Shown one piece after another: positions 24,873 to 35,635 of a DNA stretch of 64,000 nt (position 1 is its first letter; each line of letters starts with the position of its first letter). Location: NCBI RefSeq assembly GCF_040954645.1, contig NC_092807.1:82402608-82466607 (forward strand), written 5' to 3'. The DNA is from Diabrotica undecimpunctata. Lineage: Eukaryota > Arthropoda > Insecta > Coleoptera > Chrysomelidae. Both the position numbers and the translations under genes were made by a program. Below the pieces are notes generated by a model that worked only from the letters and a program-made list of their open reading frames with translations, was not told where the DNA came from and did not search any database.

Positions 24873-26191
24873 ATTATATGTCCATATGTCCATATTTATA
24901 CCACTGCCAAAAAAAGCAAATACTAAGAAATGTGAAGAGCACCGAATCATTAGCCTCATGAACCACTAACTCAAAATATTCTTAAACATTATCCATGCTC
25001 GCATATACAAGAAATTGGAGGAGAGTATTGCTGATGTACAATTTGGATTTCGCAGCGGTCTTTGCACAAGAGAAACACTTTAGCATACTAGTATTGATAC
25101 AATGAGCAAAAGATGTTAATACAGATGTCTTTGCCTGTTTCATTGACTTCGAAAACGCATTTGACAAAGTACAGCATGAGAGGCTTATTGAAACTTTGCG
25201 AATCGCAAACATCGATGACAAGGATATAAGAATAATAGTCAATCTCTATAGGAAACAAGTAGCCAAGATTCGAGTAGACAATCAATTATCCGATGAAGTC
25301 CCAATACAAAGAGGAGTAGGACAAGGTTGCATATTCTCGCCTTTGCTGTTTAATGCGTACTCTGAATATCTATTTCGAGAAGCTTTGGGAGAAACGACTG
25401 ATGGCGTGATTGTTAACGTTAAAGTAATAAATAATCTAAGATATGCAGACGATACTGTCCTTGTTGCGGATAGTGCTGAAGGATTACAAAGACTAATAGA
25501 TCAAGTAGATAACATCGGTAGAAAATATGGAATAAAACTTAATAATAAGAAGACGAAAATTATGATCATAAGCAAAAACCAAGATACAGATGCAAAGTTT
25601 ATGGCAGACAATGAGGTATTGGATAAAACAGAAAAAATAACATACCTAAGATGCAACATCACAGACAGCTGAAATCAGTCATACGAGATTAAATGTAGGA
25701 TCGAAAAAGCAAGGAGTGCCTTCCAACACATTACATCTCCGACTCAAAATCCTTAATTGTTATGTGTTTTCTGTTCTTATGTATGGAGCAGAGGCATGGA
25801 CACTCACTGATGCGTCTTGCAGACGGTTGCAGTCTTTCGAGGTGTGGTGCTATCGTCTCATGCTCAGAATATCATATGTACATCATATAACTAACGACGC
25901 AGTAATGCAACGTTTACAAAAAGAACCTGAAGTCTTGAAATCCATTAAAGAAAGAAAGTTAGCATACTTCGGACATATAGTGAAAAATAAAAATTAATAC
26001 AGAATCCTACTTTTGATATTAGAAGGGAAAATAGACGTAAATAGAGGACCAGGATGCCGCCGAATATTCTGGCTTAAGAATTTGAGACAGTGGTATGACC
26101 ACCACAGACCTATTTCGAACAGCTGCTAATAAAATACGATGGGCTATTGTGGTAGCCAACATGCATAGAGGATAGGCACTAGCAGAAGAAG
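24873..26191 (+). pseudogene. Non-LTR retrotransposon RT relic, plus strand
   Basis: This is the same family as the 15761-17428 element. It reads CEEHRIISLM, YKKLEESIADVQFGFRSGLC, then FIDFENAFDKVQHERLIETL (about 25140-25200). A long clean frame (25196-25672) follows with GVGQGCIFSPLLFNAYSEYL and the catalytic INNLRYADDTVLVAD equivalent. After a stop at 25670 and a frame change comes the tail FSVLMYGAEAWTLTDASCRR, KERKLAYFGHIVKNKN (ends 25997) and remnants of GKIDVNRGPGCRR...WLKNLRQWYD. It ends in gcagaagaagaa. Possible target duplications are AAAACTAATAAT (24861-24872) and AAAACTAACAAC (26192-26203), differing at two positions. The 5' part is truncated. Confidence 0.88.
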
Positions 26192-26427
26192 AAAACTAAC
26201 AACTCTGTATTATTAATACTGATAAATAACACTACTTACTTTTGTGTAACTATTTTAGACACATGTTAAATATTTTGTTGCAAGTAGAACATATGTATTC
26301 TACTTTGTTTACAACGTGAATAAATTCAATTACACCCGAAATTTTTTTACATTCAAATTTAGTTATAAAGTTATTAAATGTTGTTCTTTTATAGATTTTT
26401 CTAGATATCCTAATTTTACTAACGTAG

Positions 26428-26760
26428 GAAGTTTTGATTGTAGCTTTTTGAAGAGATTTGTGAGCTCATCATTTAAAAATCAAATCCGACATTCAAATTT
26501 ATTTTTAAAGGCCCAGTGATCAAAAATGGTTTTGACTGACTTTACTACTGATTTTAATTCTAGAAACCCAAGATGTATTGATTCGACCCTTTTGAAGCGA
26601 TTAAGCTCATCAGTTGGATATTCGAACTGTTTAGATAAGTTCATAAAAATATAGTGTTTTTACAGCCTTTTATACAGAACCTATTTTAATTAACCCAGGA
26701 AATTCTGATTCAAGCTTTTTTGAAGGTATTTTAAACAAAGTATAGTCTCTCATAGTAAAA
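26428..26760. repeat. Three degenerate direct repeats of about 135 bp
   Basis: Units beginning near 26428, 26563 and 26697 share gaagttttgatt/gattttaattc/gaaattctgattc, cttttttgaag, and in the first two gagctcatcatttaaaaatc/agctcatcagttggatattc. Confidence 0.5.
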
Positions 26761-26817
26761 TTGTGCATCTTAGAATAGTGAATGACTAGTACAATTATTT
26801 ATGTTTTATATGAAGGA

Positions 26818-27089
26818 AGCAACACTTATTTAATGGGTCTTAAAGTCAACGAGGTTAAGACCAAGTACATGGTAGTTACTAAAAATTCAAGACTAAGAAT
26901 TAGACAAAACATTTCAAGAAATGAATAGGTACAATGTCGACAAAAAACTCAAATAGTTGGAAGAAATGAAAACAGTCGAAAATAGTTATGAAAAAGACTT
27001 AGTAGCTAGAATCATGGCAGGAAATAGAGAGTATTATTCGCTAGTGACGCCACTTAAATCAAAACTGCTCGTAAAGACACCTAAAACAG
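26818..27089 (+). pseudogene. Non-LTR retrotransposon fragment (post-RT segment)
   Basis: The frame reads GLKVNEVKTKYMVVTKNSRL followed by IRQNISRNE. After frame changes come an AGNREYYS piece and KSKLLVKTPKTEV. This corresponds to the thumb region after the YADD box in a non-LTR family different from its neighbours. It is cut off at 27090 by the (TCA)n end of the next element. Confidence 0.65.
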
Positions 27090-27725
27090 AGGTATCATCA
27101 TCATCATCATCCAGCCTCAAGAGTCCACTGCTGAACATAGGCCTCTTCCTTATGTTTCCAACCCCGTCTATCTTGCGCCGCTCTTAACCAGTTTTTATTG
27201 AGTCTTCTTAAATTGTTAGTCCATCTTGTAGGTGGTCGACCGACGCTTCTCTTGTCTTCCCTTGGCCTTCATTCCAATAACCTCTTTGTCCATCGCCCAT
27301 CTGTCATTCTGGCTATGTGTCCTGCCCATCTCCATTTTAGTCTGGCTATCTTCTCGATGATGTCAGTCACTCCGGTTCTTCTCCTGATGTCTTCGTTGGT
27401 TATTCTGTCTCGCAGAGTTATTCCTAACATGGACCGCTTCATTCTTCTCTGCGTGACTCTCAGTTTGGTAGCTGCTGCTTTTGTTAAGGTAAGTGTTTCT
27501 GCTCCGTACGTCAACACTGGGAGGATGCACTGATCAAATACCTTTCTCTTTAGGCATGTGGGCAGCTCACTTTTAAAAGTTTCTCTCAGTTTTCCAAATG
27601 CTGCCCACCCAAGGCCGATTCTTCTCTTCAGTTCATGAGTCTGGTTATCCCTGCCAATCATAATTTTATGTCCCAGGTATTTATGTCTATCTACGAGTTC
27701 TATTTCTTTCCCACCAATACTGGTG
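27090..27725 (-). pseudogene. 3' part of a non-LTR retrotransposon with (TGA)n tail, minus strand
   Basis: Minus-strand frame 27661-27269 continues into EWRPREDKRSVGRPPTRWTN at its end. It carries IELVDRHKYLGH, IGLGWAAFGKLRETFKSELP, ILPVLTYGAETLTLTKAAAT and WRWAGHIARMTDGRWTKRLL, ending near VQQWTLEAG and a (TGA)n tract (tcatcatcatcatcat on the plus strand). The frame is intact over at least 130 codons, so it is not very old. The 5' side is cut where IR family 1 begins at about 27726. Confidence 0.85.
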
Positions 27726-28857
27726 TTCTGGCGTTCTCTCAGAAAAATGCTTAAAGCGACCGTGGATTTTGAATGTCAGTTACGTGCGCGAAATCAATGT
27801 TCAATAAAATTTGTATCAGCTCGACGGTCAAAATTCCATATATTTTCATAGATTCGTTTTAAAGTTAGAGAGTGCATCTGTCGTATGCAGTTCTTGTATT
27901 TTGCCGCGAATACACTCAGTTTTTATAAAATTGTTAAATAAATAAACGTGACGAAAATTTCCATTTTTAGAGATTAATCTTTGAAACCTATGACTTGAAA
28001 TTTCAATTTTGAGTTATGGCCACTCCAAGAAGACTGTTTTGGGAGTAGTTTATAGCAAAAATTTGGTTCTTTTCAAAAACGTACTAGTTTAATTAAAAAC
28101 ATAGTTTTAAATGTTTTAAATTGTTTGTTATGTGAAAGTTTAAATCCTGTGCTTTTTAAGCATATTTCAAATGCGTCACATTTGTTGCCAAAACTTAAAA
28201 TTAAAATTTTATGCTATATTTTATGAAGGATAGGCTCTAGTAATCGAAACTTTATAGTGGCCAGTTAATAAAAGAAATCGATTGTATTGATCTCATGAAA
28301 ATCATAAAAATGGTAAAAATCGCGCCTTGTTTATTTATTTAACACCTTTATAAAATCTAAGTTTACTTGCTGTAAAACATAAAACTTGCATCCGAAAGCT
28401 AAGTTTCTTACATTTAAAACGCAACTTGATTTTTGTCGATAGGACACTTAGATAAAAAAATATCGAAGTTTCCCGTTGAGCTGATACAAATTTTATTGAA
28501 CATTGATTTCGCACACATAACTGACATTCAAAATCGACGGTCGCTTTAAATGTAGTTTCTGATAAAACGGTTTATTCTACACAAAAAATGATAATAAACC
28601 CTTTTTGTTTAAAATTAACTCAGCTACATTTTTTATTAAAAATATTTTTTTCGACGGCGTACAAATTCTTAATAAATCGATTTTTTTGTGTTTTTACCTC
28701 CCTACGAGGGTGAATTTAGGGGGGAGCCCGGAGGTAAAAGTGGTAAACTATTTTGCATCTTTTTTGGGGTCCTAAAATTAATATTCTCTGCAAAATTTAG
28801 CTTGTTCTTATGATTTTTAAAAGCTGAGTGGCATTTTCGCCTCTGACGACAAGAGTA
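27726..28857. mobile_element. Palindromic element (IR family 1), copy 2
   Basis: The left arm starts at gttctctcagaaaaatgcttaaagcgacc and lacks the outer 300 bp seen in copy 1. The right arm is complete to gacgacaagag at 28857. Mirror blocks include tgaatgtcagttacgtgcgcgaaatc against gatttcgcacacataactgacattca, and caataaaatttgtatcagct against agctgatacaaattttattg. Confidence 0.8.
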
Positions 28858-29099
28858 AAAGCTAATCGCATCCCGCCTATTTTACATAGGTTGTAATAAG
28901 TCAACGCACACGTGGCCGTTGCAGCAAGCTGACCAGCTTCCAACAAAACGTGCTCTGGACGTGTATTGTATACTTTGTGTTGTATAGCACTATTTAAAAA
29001 TTGGATTTACCCAATTTTTTTTCTTCTATATTATAATACGAATATACCTATACACATCAACGGTTAGCTCCATCACATTTATCTCGTAATTAAAAAGAA

Positions 29100-29260
29100 A
29101 AATTTACATGGAAAACCTGGCCGGAAGTGCGGCCAACGTAGAAGCAGCATGTTGCTGGCCGCACTGCTGGTCGCATTGTAAGTCGGACTCGATGCGACAA
29201 AGGTCCGACCAGTGGTCGTGACTGGAGCGGCTGTACTGCGCGTTAGCTCTTAAACTGCGC
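29100..29260. other. GC-rich structured segment
   Basis: Within AT-rich DNA this block contains GTGCGGCCA...TGGCCGCAC (about 29125-29164) and TGGTCGCAT...ATGCGACA and GTCCGACCAG pairings. It could fold as adjacent hairpins. No tRNA or rRNA identity was recognised; the inner part of a MITE is possible. Confidence 0.4.
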
Positions 29261-29837
29261 CAAACATATTTACATTTATGCTTTTTACTCTCTAATCTCC
29301 ATATAATTTACCTTCGCTGGTCTTAAATAATAACATTTACTTATTAAATATGGTCTTATCTCAACTAGTAATTTTTTATATTGAAAAATAGACATATAAT
29401 AGTAAAAATAAGTGGGTTTGTACATGAAAATATTGCGGTGTGAAAAATTTTTTACGATGATTCTGCTAATAGGTAAGTTAAAATTATAGACAAGGAATAT
29501 ATTTTCGACTTGCTTTTGTAATTTTTATTTTATTGTCAATAAGACGTTATTTTGTTCTTATAATTAAATAGTTGATTTTATGGAATAAATATTGGTACTT
29601 ACCATCTCGTTACACGTTTAGTTAATGGTTAAGGATAGACTAAAAGCTTTTAAAAGATCTAGTAAAGCAACTGCTTCAGATGAAATTACGATTATAGAAG
29701 AAGCTTTCTGAAAATCAAATTCAAAGAAAAGTTAATATATTCGTGATCTACATTTAATCAGCCATACCAGTTAATATCTCTTTTTTAAATAAAAAAAGTT
29801 AATAATATTACAGGAATGTTTAGTTAATTTGAGATGA

Positions 29838-29995
29838 TTAAAAAGAGAAGACCAAGATAGACGTGGGATAAAGTAATCGGAAAGATATTTGAGAGAAGAG
29901 TAGTGACATGGACAGATAAGATATTTGACACGAAACCCAAAAGAATTGAAGAAATATGTTAAGAAGTAAATTAAACTTTAGACCATTATATAGTA
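29838..29995 (+). pseudogene. Non-LTR 3' tail remnant
   Basis: The frame reads KKRRPR, stop, TWDKVIGKIFERRVVTWTDK and KPKRIEEIC, like the terminal GRPR.TW..V tail of non-LTR ORF2 proteins. It ends just before the TA array at 30009. Confidence 0.45.
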
Positions 29996-30008
29996 GAAAA
30001 GTTTTTGA

Positions 30009-30035
30009 TTATATATATATATATATATATATATA

Positions 30036-30113
<78 letters not shown>
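30009..30113. repeat. (TA)n microsatellite
   Basis: TA array with one tctata interruption. Confidence 0.97.
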
Positions 30114-30117
<4 letters not shown>

Positions 30118-30536
30118 TAAAATGACAGCGGATATGTGCTTAAAAATACCAGTTTTATAAAAATTGTTCTGTATCAATAAGTGAAATGGGTCTACGTAAC
30201 TTTGTAAGTAAAATCACATTGGAAGAATAAATCACAAATTATAAAGTCTGCATCGTTCTATAATACTCCTTGTTTAAAATTTTGGTTTCCATATCCAAAT
30301 AAATTAACAGAGTTTATTTTATAATTTGTGATATATGGTCAATGAAATATTTGGTTAAAGGTAATATACCATAAAAAATACGAAGTTTATCAATAAACTT
30401 GATCAATATTCTTAGTATAAAATAAATAGAAAACAAGTTTTTTGGCAAAAATAATTATATAAACATCTTTTTACGCCATAATAGTAATATTCAATTACAA
30501 ATAGGCTACTATCAACTTAATTTAATTTAATTTTTC

Positions 30537-30657
30537 TTAGTTATTACAGAATTCGTTCTTGATAATGTGTACTATAGTTGTCCCAATAGCAACTACTTTA
30601 TCTGGACAGTGTCTTGCCAGATGTGATTTAAAACATGATATCATTTCTTCAGATTTG
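30537..30657 (-). CDS. Last coding exon (C) of DUF1397-like gene 1
   Basis: This minus-strand terminal exon has acceptor ttttttttag before CAAATCTGAAG. It enters in phase 2 and completes the split codon AG/C from exon B (36741-36867) to serine. It encodes KSEEMISCFKSHLARHCPDK, VVAIGTTIVHIIKNEFCNN and then the stop TAA at 30537-30539. Three cysteines close a cysteine-rich protein with an amphipathic C-terminal helix, as in secreted hemolymph glycoproteins of the DUF1397 type. The exon is too short to show in ORF scans. It is supported by its phase match, acceptor quality and compositional continuity with exons A and B. No canonical AATAAA was found within 200 bp downstream. Confidence 0.78.
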
Positions 30658-30933
30658 CTAAAAAAAATATTCTATTAGTATAATTAAATAAATACATATG
30701 AATATAATATACAAATATATTGTGAATGTAAAACAATGCAACAGTGATGCTTATACTTCATGAGAAGATCTATATACGCCAAAAGGAAGATAGTACAAAA
30801 GAAACCGATTAATAAGACTTGATAATACTTGAAATTTAAAAGAAAAAGATACTTAATCTAGTTATAATGAAAGATTCTGAATATTTTTTTGTAATAATAT
30901 TTCTTTGTTTTTATGTTTAGCACAAACAGAATA

Positions 30934-31073
30934 CACATACAATTAAAGTCAGAAAACTACAATGTATGGGACATGTCATGAAGAGCCAGCGTAATAACTT
31001 GTTGCAATTAATAATACAGGGTAGAAGGAGTCGCGGAAAAGACGCATCTCCTAGTTAAACAATTTGAGAGCTT
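30934..31073 (+). pseudogene. Non-LTR retrotransposon 3' fragment, left half of a split copy
   Basis: The frame reads IKVRKLQCMGHVMKSQRNN, LLQLIIQGRRSRGKDASPS, then decays to the codons for NLRA at the break. The remaining part, WFNCTSADLFRAAV onward, is at 36549-36657. The copy is bounded by the 12-bp direct repeat ACAAACAGAATA at 30922-30933 and 36658-36669. It belongs to the (GAA)n-tailed family. Confidence 0.88.
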
Positions 31074-31905
31074 TAGCCCAGGGAAATAAGCATTTTTTCA
31101 TGACACTCGTCCGGCCAGGCAAACGACAGTTGTTTTGAGTAGTATGGTTCTCTGTAACAAAAACCTATATGTTTCCTGCAGTCGATTTTTTGGACTTAAT
31201 TAGTTATTAACAAATTAAGGTCAAAAAACGGAAAATTTTTGCTTTTTTCGTCCATCAGCAAAAAGTGAAGCATTTTAGAAAAATTTTAGAAGAAAAGAAA
31301 CTTATAAGTCATATAAAAACCTTTAAAATGGCGTTTTCTAAATGTTTCTATCCTTATTTGTTGCTTGGAAAGTTGCAAAATAAGTCAAAAATTTCGGTTT
31401 TTTGTAAATGTTAATAACTTTTTTGAAAATAAACTTATACCATTTATATTTCATGGAATGCTGTGCCTTGTAGTGCTTAAAATATGGTTAAAATTTCAAA
31501 GTGATCAGTCAAATAGTTTAAAAGTTATTTTATTTGTTTATCCCAAATTAATTTTTTTTGCAACAATATAAGTCAGAAAATTATATAGTTTTAGTAATTG
31601 TAAGGGTAGTTTCTGGAAGAAGAAGACTTGTTCTATTATTAACATTAAAAAAAAATTAAGAAAATTAATTTTAAATATTGCAAAATAATTTTGCAAAAAC
31701 ATGTCGCTTTTTTGCTTATAAACAATTAGAATAACTTTTTAACCATTGCCTGCAAGAATATTATTTTTTTATATTTAAGAATTTTGAATTTTTTCACAAA
31801 TTTAAAAGAAAAAAAAATTGTCCTAAAATAATTTGGGACAAAGTTAGCCTCTTTTTTTATTTTATTCATAGCAGCTTTGTTTATAATAATTAATAAATCT
31901 AATTA

Positions 31906-32440
31906 GCGTTATTTAAAAGAAAATACTTTATAGTTTTAACGTACCAAATTCTAAAAAGATTGCCCTTCAACGAAATCGTCCACAAAGCTTCAAAATGTGG
32001 TCCTTAAAATCGGCTGGCTTCGAAACTCTCGGAAGCCGAAGGGAGGGGGAAGGAGCTGTTAGCTGTATCGCTTGTTCTTATTTATGGGTTTCAACGTTCC
32101 TTTTTTTAATTTGTATGTACTGTTTGCGTACATTACGAATATGCATTATTTCAATAAATTGTTAAATAAACTATCTAATTTGCTTCAATTTTTTTTTTCA
32201 ATTTTTATTGTAATATTTGAGATAATTTTTATTTAAAAACATAAATATTTATAATTAATTTATACCTCTTTAATAAAATTGTAAATAATTTATTTATAAT
32301 AGATTTTATGAAAACAACAAATTATCCTATTCAATTGTTTCTAAAAATAGTATTGCTTTGGAAATATTAATTAAAATAATTTTTCTAATGTCTATTCTTT
32401 ATTATTTTATTATTATTCTTTTTAAGTTAGAATTAATTTC
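31906..32440. other. Interior of the large inverted-arm element, non-coding
   Basis: There is no frame. A GC-rich hairpin GGCTTC...GAAGCC (about 32009-32030) and the following gaagggagggggaaggagc stand out. Confidence 0.4.
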
Positions 32441-32538
32441 ATGTTATCGAATGAACTATCCTACAATAAAGTCGTCCCAAGAATGCAACTCAGTAATATT
32501 GGCAATATAATTTTAAAGTCATCTACTTTAAAATATAT

Positions 32539-32540
<2 letters not shown>

Positions 32541-32582
<42 letters not shown>
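32541..32582. repeat. (TA)n microsatellite, left flank of a PLE
   Basis: A 42-bp TA run passing directly into the palindrome ATCACCATATGGTGAT and the PLE frame. Confidence 0.95.
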
Positions 32583-32585
<3 letters not shown>

Positions 32586-33923
32586 CATATGGTGATCAAC
32601 GGTACAAACAAGTTGAAGGGGCACCGATGGGTTCACCGCTATCTCCCGTGATAGCAAATCTTTTTATGCAAGACATAGAGGAACGGGCAATAAGAACAGC
32701 AGAATATAAACCCAAACTATGGCTTAGATATGTGGACGACACTTTCATCATATGGACACATGGAGTAGACAAACTTACTGCATTTCTAGAATACATTAAC
32801 AGTATCCATCCCAAGATCAAGTTTACGATGGAATTAGAAAGTAATCAACAACTACCTTTCCTAGACGTCTTAATAATAAAAAAAAAGAAAACGGCAACAT
32901 TGGATATACAGTGTATCGAAAACCAATTCACACTGACAGATACCTACATGCAGATTCACACCACCATCCTGCACAATTGAATTCAGTCATAAAAACTTTG
33001 ACTATAAGATCTGAACGACTAACAGACGAAGAACACAAGAAAGAAGAAATGCAGAAAGTTACAAAAGCGTTAAAAAACAACGGCTTTTCCACACACAGAA
33101 TCGAAAAGGCACGAAGACCACAAAAAACAACAAAAGAAATAAAAGAAGACGAAAAACCGATTGCCAAAACCATTCTACCGTATATTAAAGGCACAACAGA
33201 GAAGATAAGCAGGGTCCTGAGAAAACACAAAATAGAGACTGTCTTCAACACCGACAGAAAAATCGCAAACATATTACCATCTGCCAAGACAAAGATTCCC
33301 CTAGAAAACCAAGGAGTATACAAAATTCCCTGTGGAGAATGCGATAGAGCCTATATTGGACAGACAAATAGAAGGATCCAAGTAAGACAAGAAGAACATC
33401 GCAATGCCATCGAACGAAAAGAAACGACGTCATCCCTAGCCCAGCATTCCTTAGCTACAGGACACAAAATTGACCTCAAACATACGGTAATGTTAGCGAA
33501 TGTCGAAAACAAGAGAAAACGAATTATCAGAGAAGCAATAGAAATAGAAAAACAAGAAAATAATTTAAATTCTCGAGACGATGCCCAAAGATTGCCAAAA
33601 ACATGGAAAACAATTATCCCGAAGAATAACGCAAGAACGGAATCGACCAAGACCCCGCCCACTGACCTGCGCACCGGACCAATTACAAGAGCGCGCGCAA
33701 CACGCAGTAACTATAAAAGCCAGCTGCCTAACACCCGTAGCGTCACTTCCACTCGAACATCGACAAGAAGCAGACCATCCAGAGAGACTTGAAAATGGCA
33801 AGTGAGATCTTGCCGAAACGTCGTCAAAATGGTTTTTATCAAAACCAACAACATTTAACGCGGAGTCAAACCCGGAATACCATTGATATAACATACAGCT
33901 CCCGCGGAAATATCAAAACTAAC
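32583..33923 (+). pseudogene. PLE reverse transcriptase and GIY-YIG endonuclease, one frameshift
   Basis: This is a Penelope-like protein, 5'-truncated at RT motif B. The first frame (to 32980) has QVEGAPMGSPLSPVIANLFM, catalytic LRYVDDTFIIW and QLPFLDVLIIKK. A run of A residues at about 32877-32886 appears to carry one extra base, after which the reading continues in the frame 32911-33792. That frame has the TVYRKPIHTDRYLHADSHHH block, a lysine-rich region and the GIY-YIG domain VYKIPCGECDRAYIGQTNRR with AIERKETT and an EAIEIE glutamate. A long Arg/Thr/Ser-rich tail follows (TRARATRSNYKSQLPNTRSV). A single frameshift makes this one of the best-preserved PLE copies here. The GIY-YIG residues are intact. 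The 3' end abuts a TA run at 33924. Confidence 0.92.
33788..33822 (+). ncRNA. Hammerhead-like motif at the PLE 3' end
   Basis: CTTGAAAAT, a GGCAAG-TGAGAT-CTTGCC stem-loop and CGAAACGTC (GAAACGTC 33815-33822) follow one another. Stem II is perfect and the GAAACGTC box is exact, but the CTGATGA box is replaced by CTTGAAA. It overlaps the stop codon region of the PLE frame. Confidence 0.45.
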
Positions 33924-33950
33924 ATATATGTATATATATATATATATATA
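33924..33950. repeat. Short (TA)n run at the PLE 3' end
   Basis: A TA run between the PLE and the ACAGGGTG start of the next element. Confidence 0.9.
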
Positions 33951-33978
33951 CAGGGTGATTGATTAGTGTAAGGATTAG

Positions 33979-35635
33979 TTTTAAAATTAGTTACAATCTT
34001 ACAGGCTGTTCCATAAGATGGTGGCAGACCAAACTTTTGTTTTTTTCTGCTTCACTTCCCCATCACAACAATGTAAAGTTTTATTATATTATACCGGGGA
34101 TTTAAAAAGTTCTAACCAATATAACCTGAAAATCGTATCAAGTTTAACTCCCTGTATAATTAAAAAGGAGTATAGGAACATTGATATATTGCAACCATAG
34201 TTTTTTAATAATTGTTAAAAATTATAAAACATATTCGTTTTTATAATATTGGTTAAATCAAATACAGGGTAAGTCAAAATGCAAGTACATTATTTTCTTG
34301 GTAATTTTAAATAGAACACCCTGTATTTTATATCACTATCAAAAAGTACTAATATCGTACTTCAAATTTTATAAAGTACTCCCTATACCTAAAGTTATCA
34401 GTTTTCTAGATATTTTTATTTTTCTATCAAAGTATTAATTTGGTAGATATTTTAACGTTTACCAATATTTATTTTGAGTCGGCCATGATTGATTTGTCAG
34501 AAACTGACAGTTTGACATTATTGTTTATTAATTCAGTATTGGGATACACCGTAAATTAGCAACAATTATTATTTAGTAATTCAGTAATTAATTCAATTTA
34601 AATTAGCAATAATGAATTTTACTACTGATGAAATGGTAGATATGATCTGGATATTGGGGGATTGCAATAAAAATTCATTACTATCAGCTAGAACTTATCA
34701 AGAATGGTTTTTAGATAGGCGGCAACTTAGACAAAATACATTTGAAAAATTGAAAGATCGATTTAACCGCACTGATAAGGTGGTCCCAAGGTCACCGGAA
34801 TTCAATAAAATGGACTCATTTTTCGGGGGTTACATTAAGAACGAAGTATATAAAATACCACCAACAAGAAGAGATTATGAAAAATAGAATCCGAATTGCA
34901 TTTCAAAATATTTCTTTACAAATGCTTAGTAGGTAATGTAAGTAACTCTTTCAATGACCGCTTTCAAGTATGCACAGATGTTTTGGGAGGTCATTTTGAA
35001 CACCTTACTTAAGTAAGATAAGTTAAAATTACCATTATTTTTTATAAATTTTATTTCAAATAAATTGTTTTCTTTTATGTGTCGCTATTTCGTTACTGAA
35101 TTAATAATTATTATTGGTAAACGTTAAAATATCTACCAAATTAATACTTTGATAGAAAAATAAAAATATCTAGAAAACTGATAACTTTAGGTATAGGGAG
35201 TACTTTATAAAATTTGAAGTACGATATTAGTACTTTTTGATAGTGATATAAAATACAGGGTGTTCTATTTAAAATTACCAAGAAAATAATGTACTTGCAT
35301 TTTGACTTACCCTGTATTTGATTTAACAAATATTATAAAAACGAATATGTTTTATAAGTTTTAACAATTATTAAAAAACTATGGTTGCAATAGATCAATG
35401 TTCCTATACTTCTTTGTAATTATACAGGGAGTTAAACTTGATACGATTTTCAGATAATATTGGTTATAACTTTTTAAATACCTGGTATAACATAATAAAA
35501 CTTTACATTGTTGTGATGTGGAAGTAAAGCAGATTCCAAATTTAAAATAAAATACAGGGTGTTCCATTTAAAAAAACATAAGTTTGGTCTGCCACCATCA
35601 TGGAACACCCTGTAAGATTGTAACTAATTTTAAAA
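33979..35635. mobile_element. 1.66-kb DNA transposon with about 490-520-bp inverted repeats
   Basis: The left arm is 33979-34467 and the right arm 35112-35635. Mirror blocks include ttttaaaattagttacaatc, tggtggcagaccaaactt, ttgtgatg...gaagtaaagc, aagtcaaaatgcaagtacat and gtagatattttaacgttt. The right arm has an extra block of about 30 bp (35546-35577) containing a second ACAGGGTGTTCC. The ACAGGGTG/CACCCTGT motif recurs at several internal positions, suggesting nested or modular termini. The interior carries the ORF at 34612-34887. Confidence 0.85.
34612..34887 (+). CDS. DUF4817-type helix-turn-helix protein, transposon-encoded
   Basis: An intact 91-codon frame starts MNFTTDEMVDMIWILGDCNK. 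Residues 4-55 fit the DUF4817 helix-turn-helix pattern: E/DMVDMIWILGxCNxN, ARTYQEWFLDRRQL and TFEKLKDRFNRT. This domain is known as the N-terminal DNA-binding part of proteins encoded by insect transposons that go on to a DDE nuclease. Here the frame stops at TAG after RRDYEK and no DDE domain follows before the right inverted repeat, so the element probably depends on a relative for transposase. The open frame is intact and the start follows an AT-rich leader between inverted repeats. It may encode nothing functional. Confidence 0.6.
   Translation: MNFTTDEMVDMIWILGDCNKNSLLSARTYQEWFLDRRQLRQNTFEKLKDRFNRTDKVVPRSPEFNKMDSFFGGYIKNEVYKIPPTRRDYEK

Noticed and set aside
27198..27533. 111-codon plus-strand frame
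   Set aside because: Antisense to the non-LTR tail at 27269-27661.
33351..33894. Minus-strand frames of 107-131 codons opposite the PLE at 32928-33894
   Set aside because: They are antisense shadows of the lysine/threonine-rich PLE frame; no motifs.
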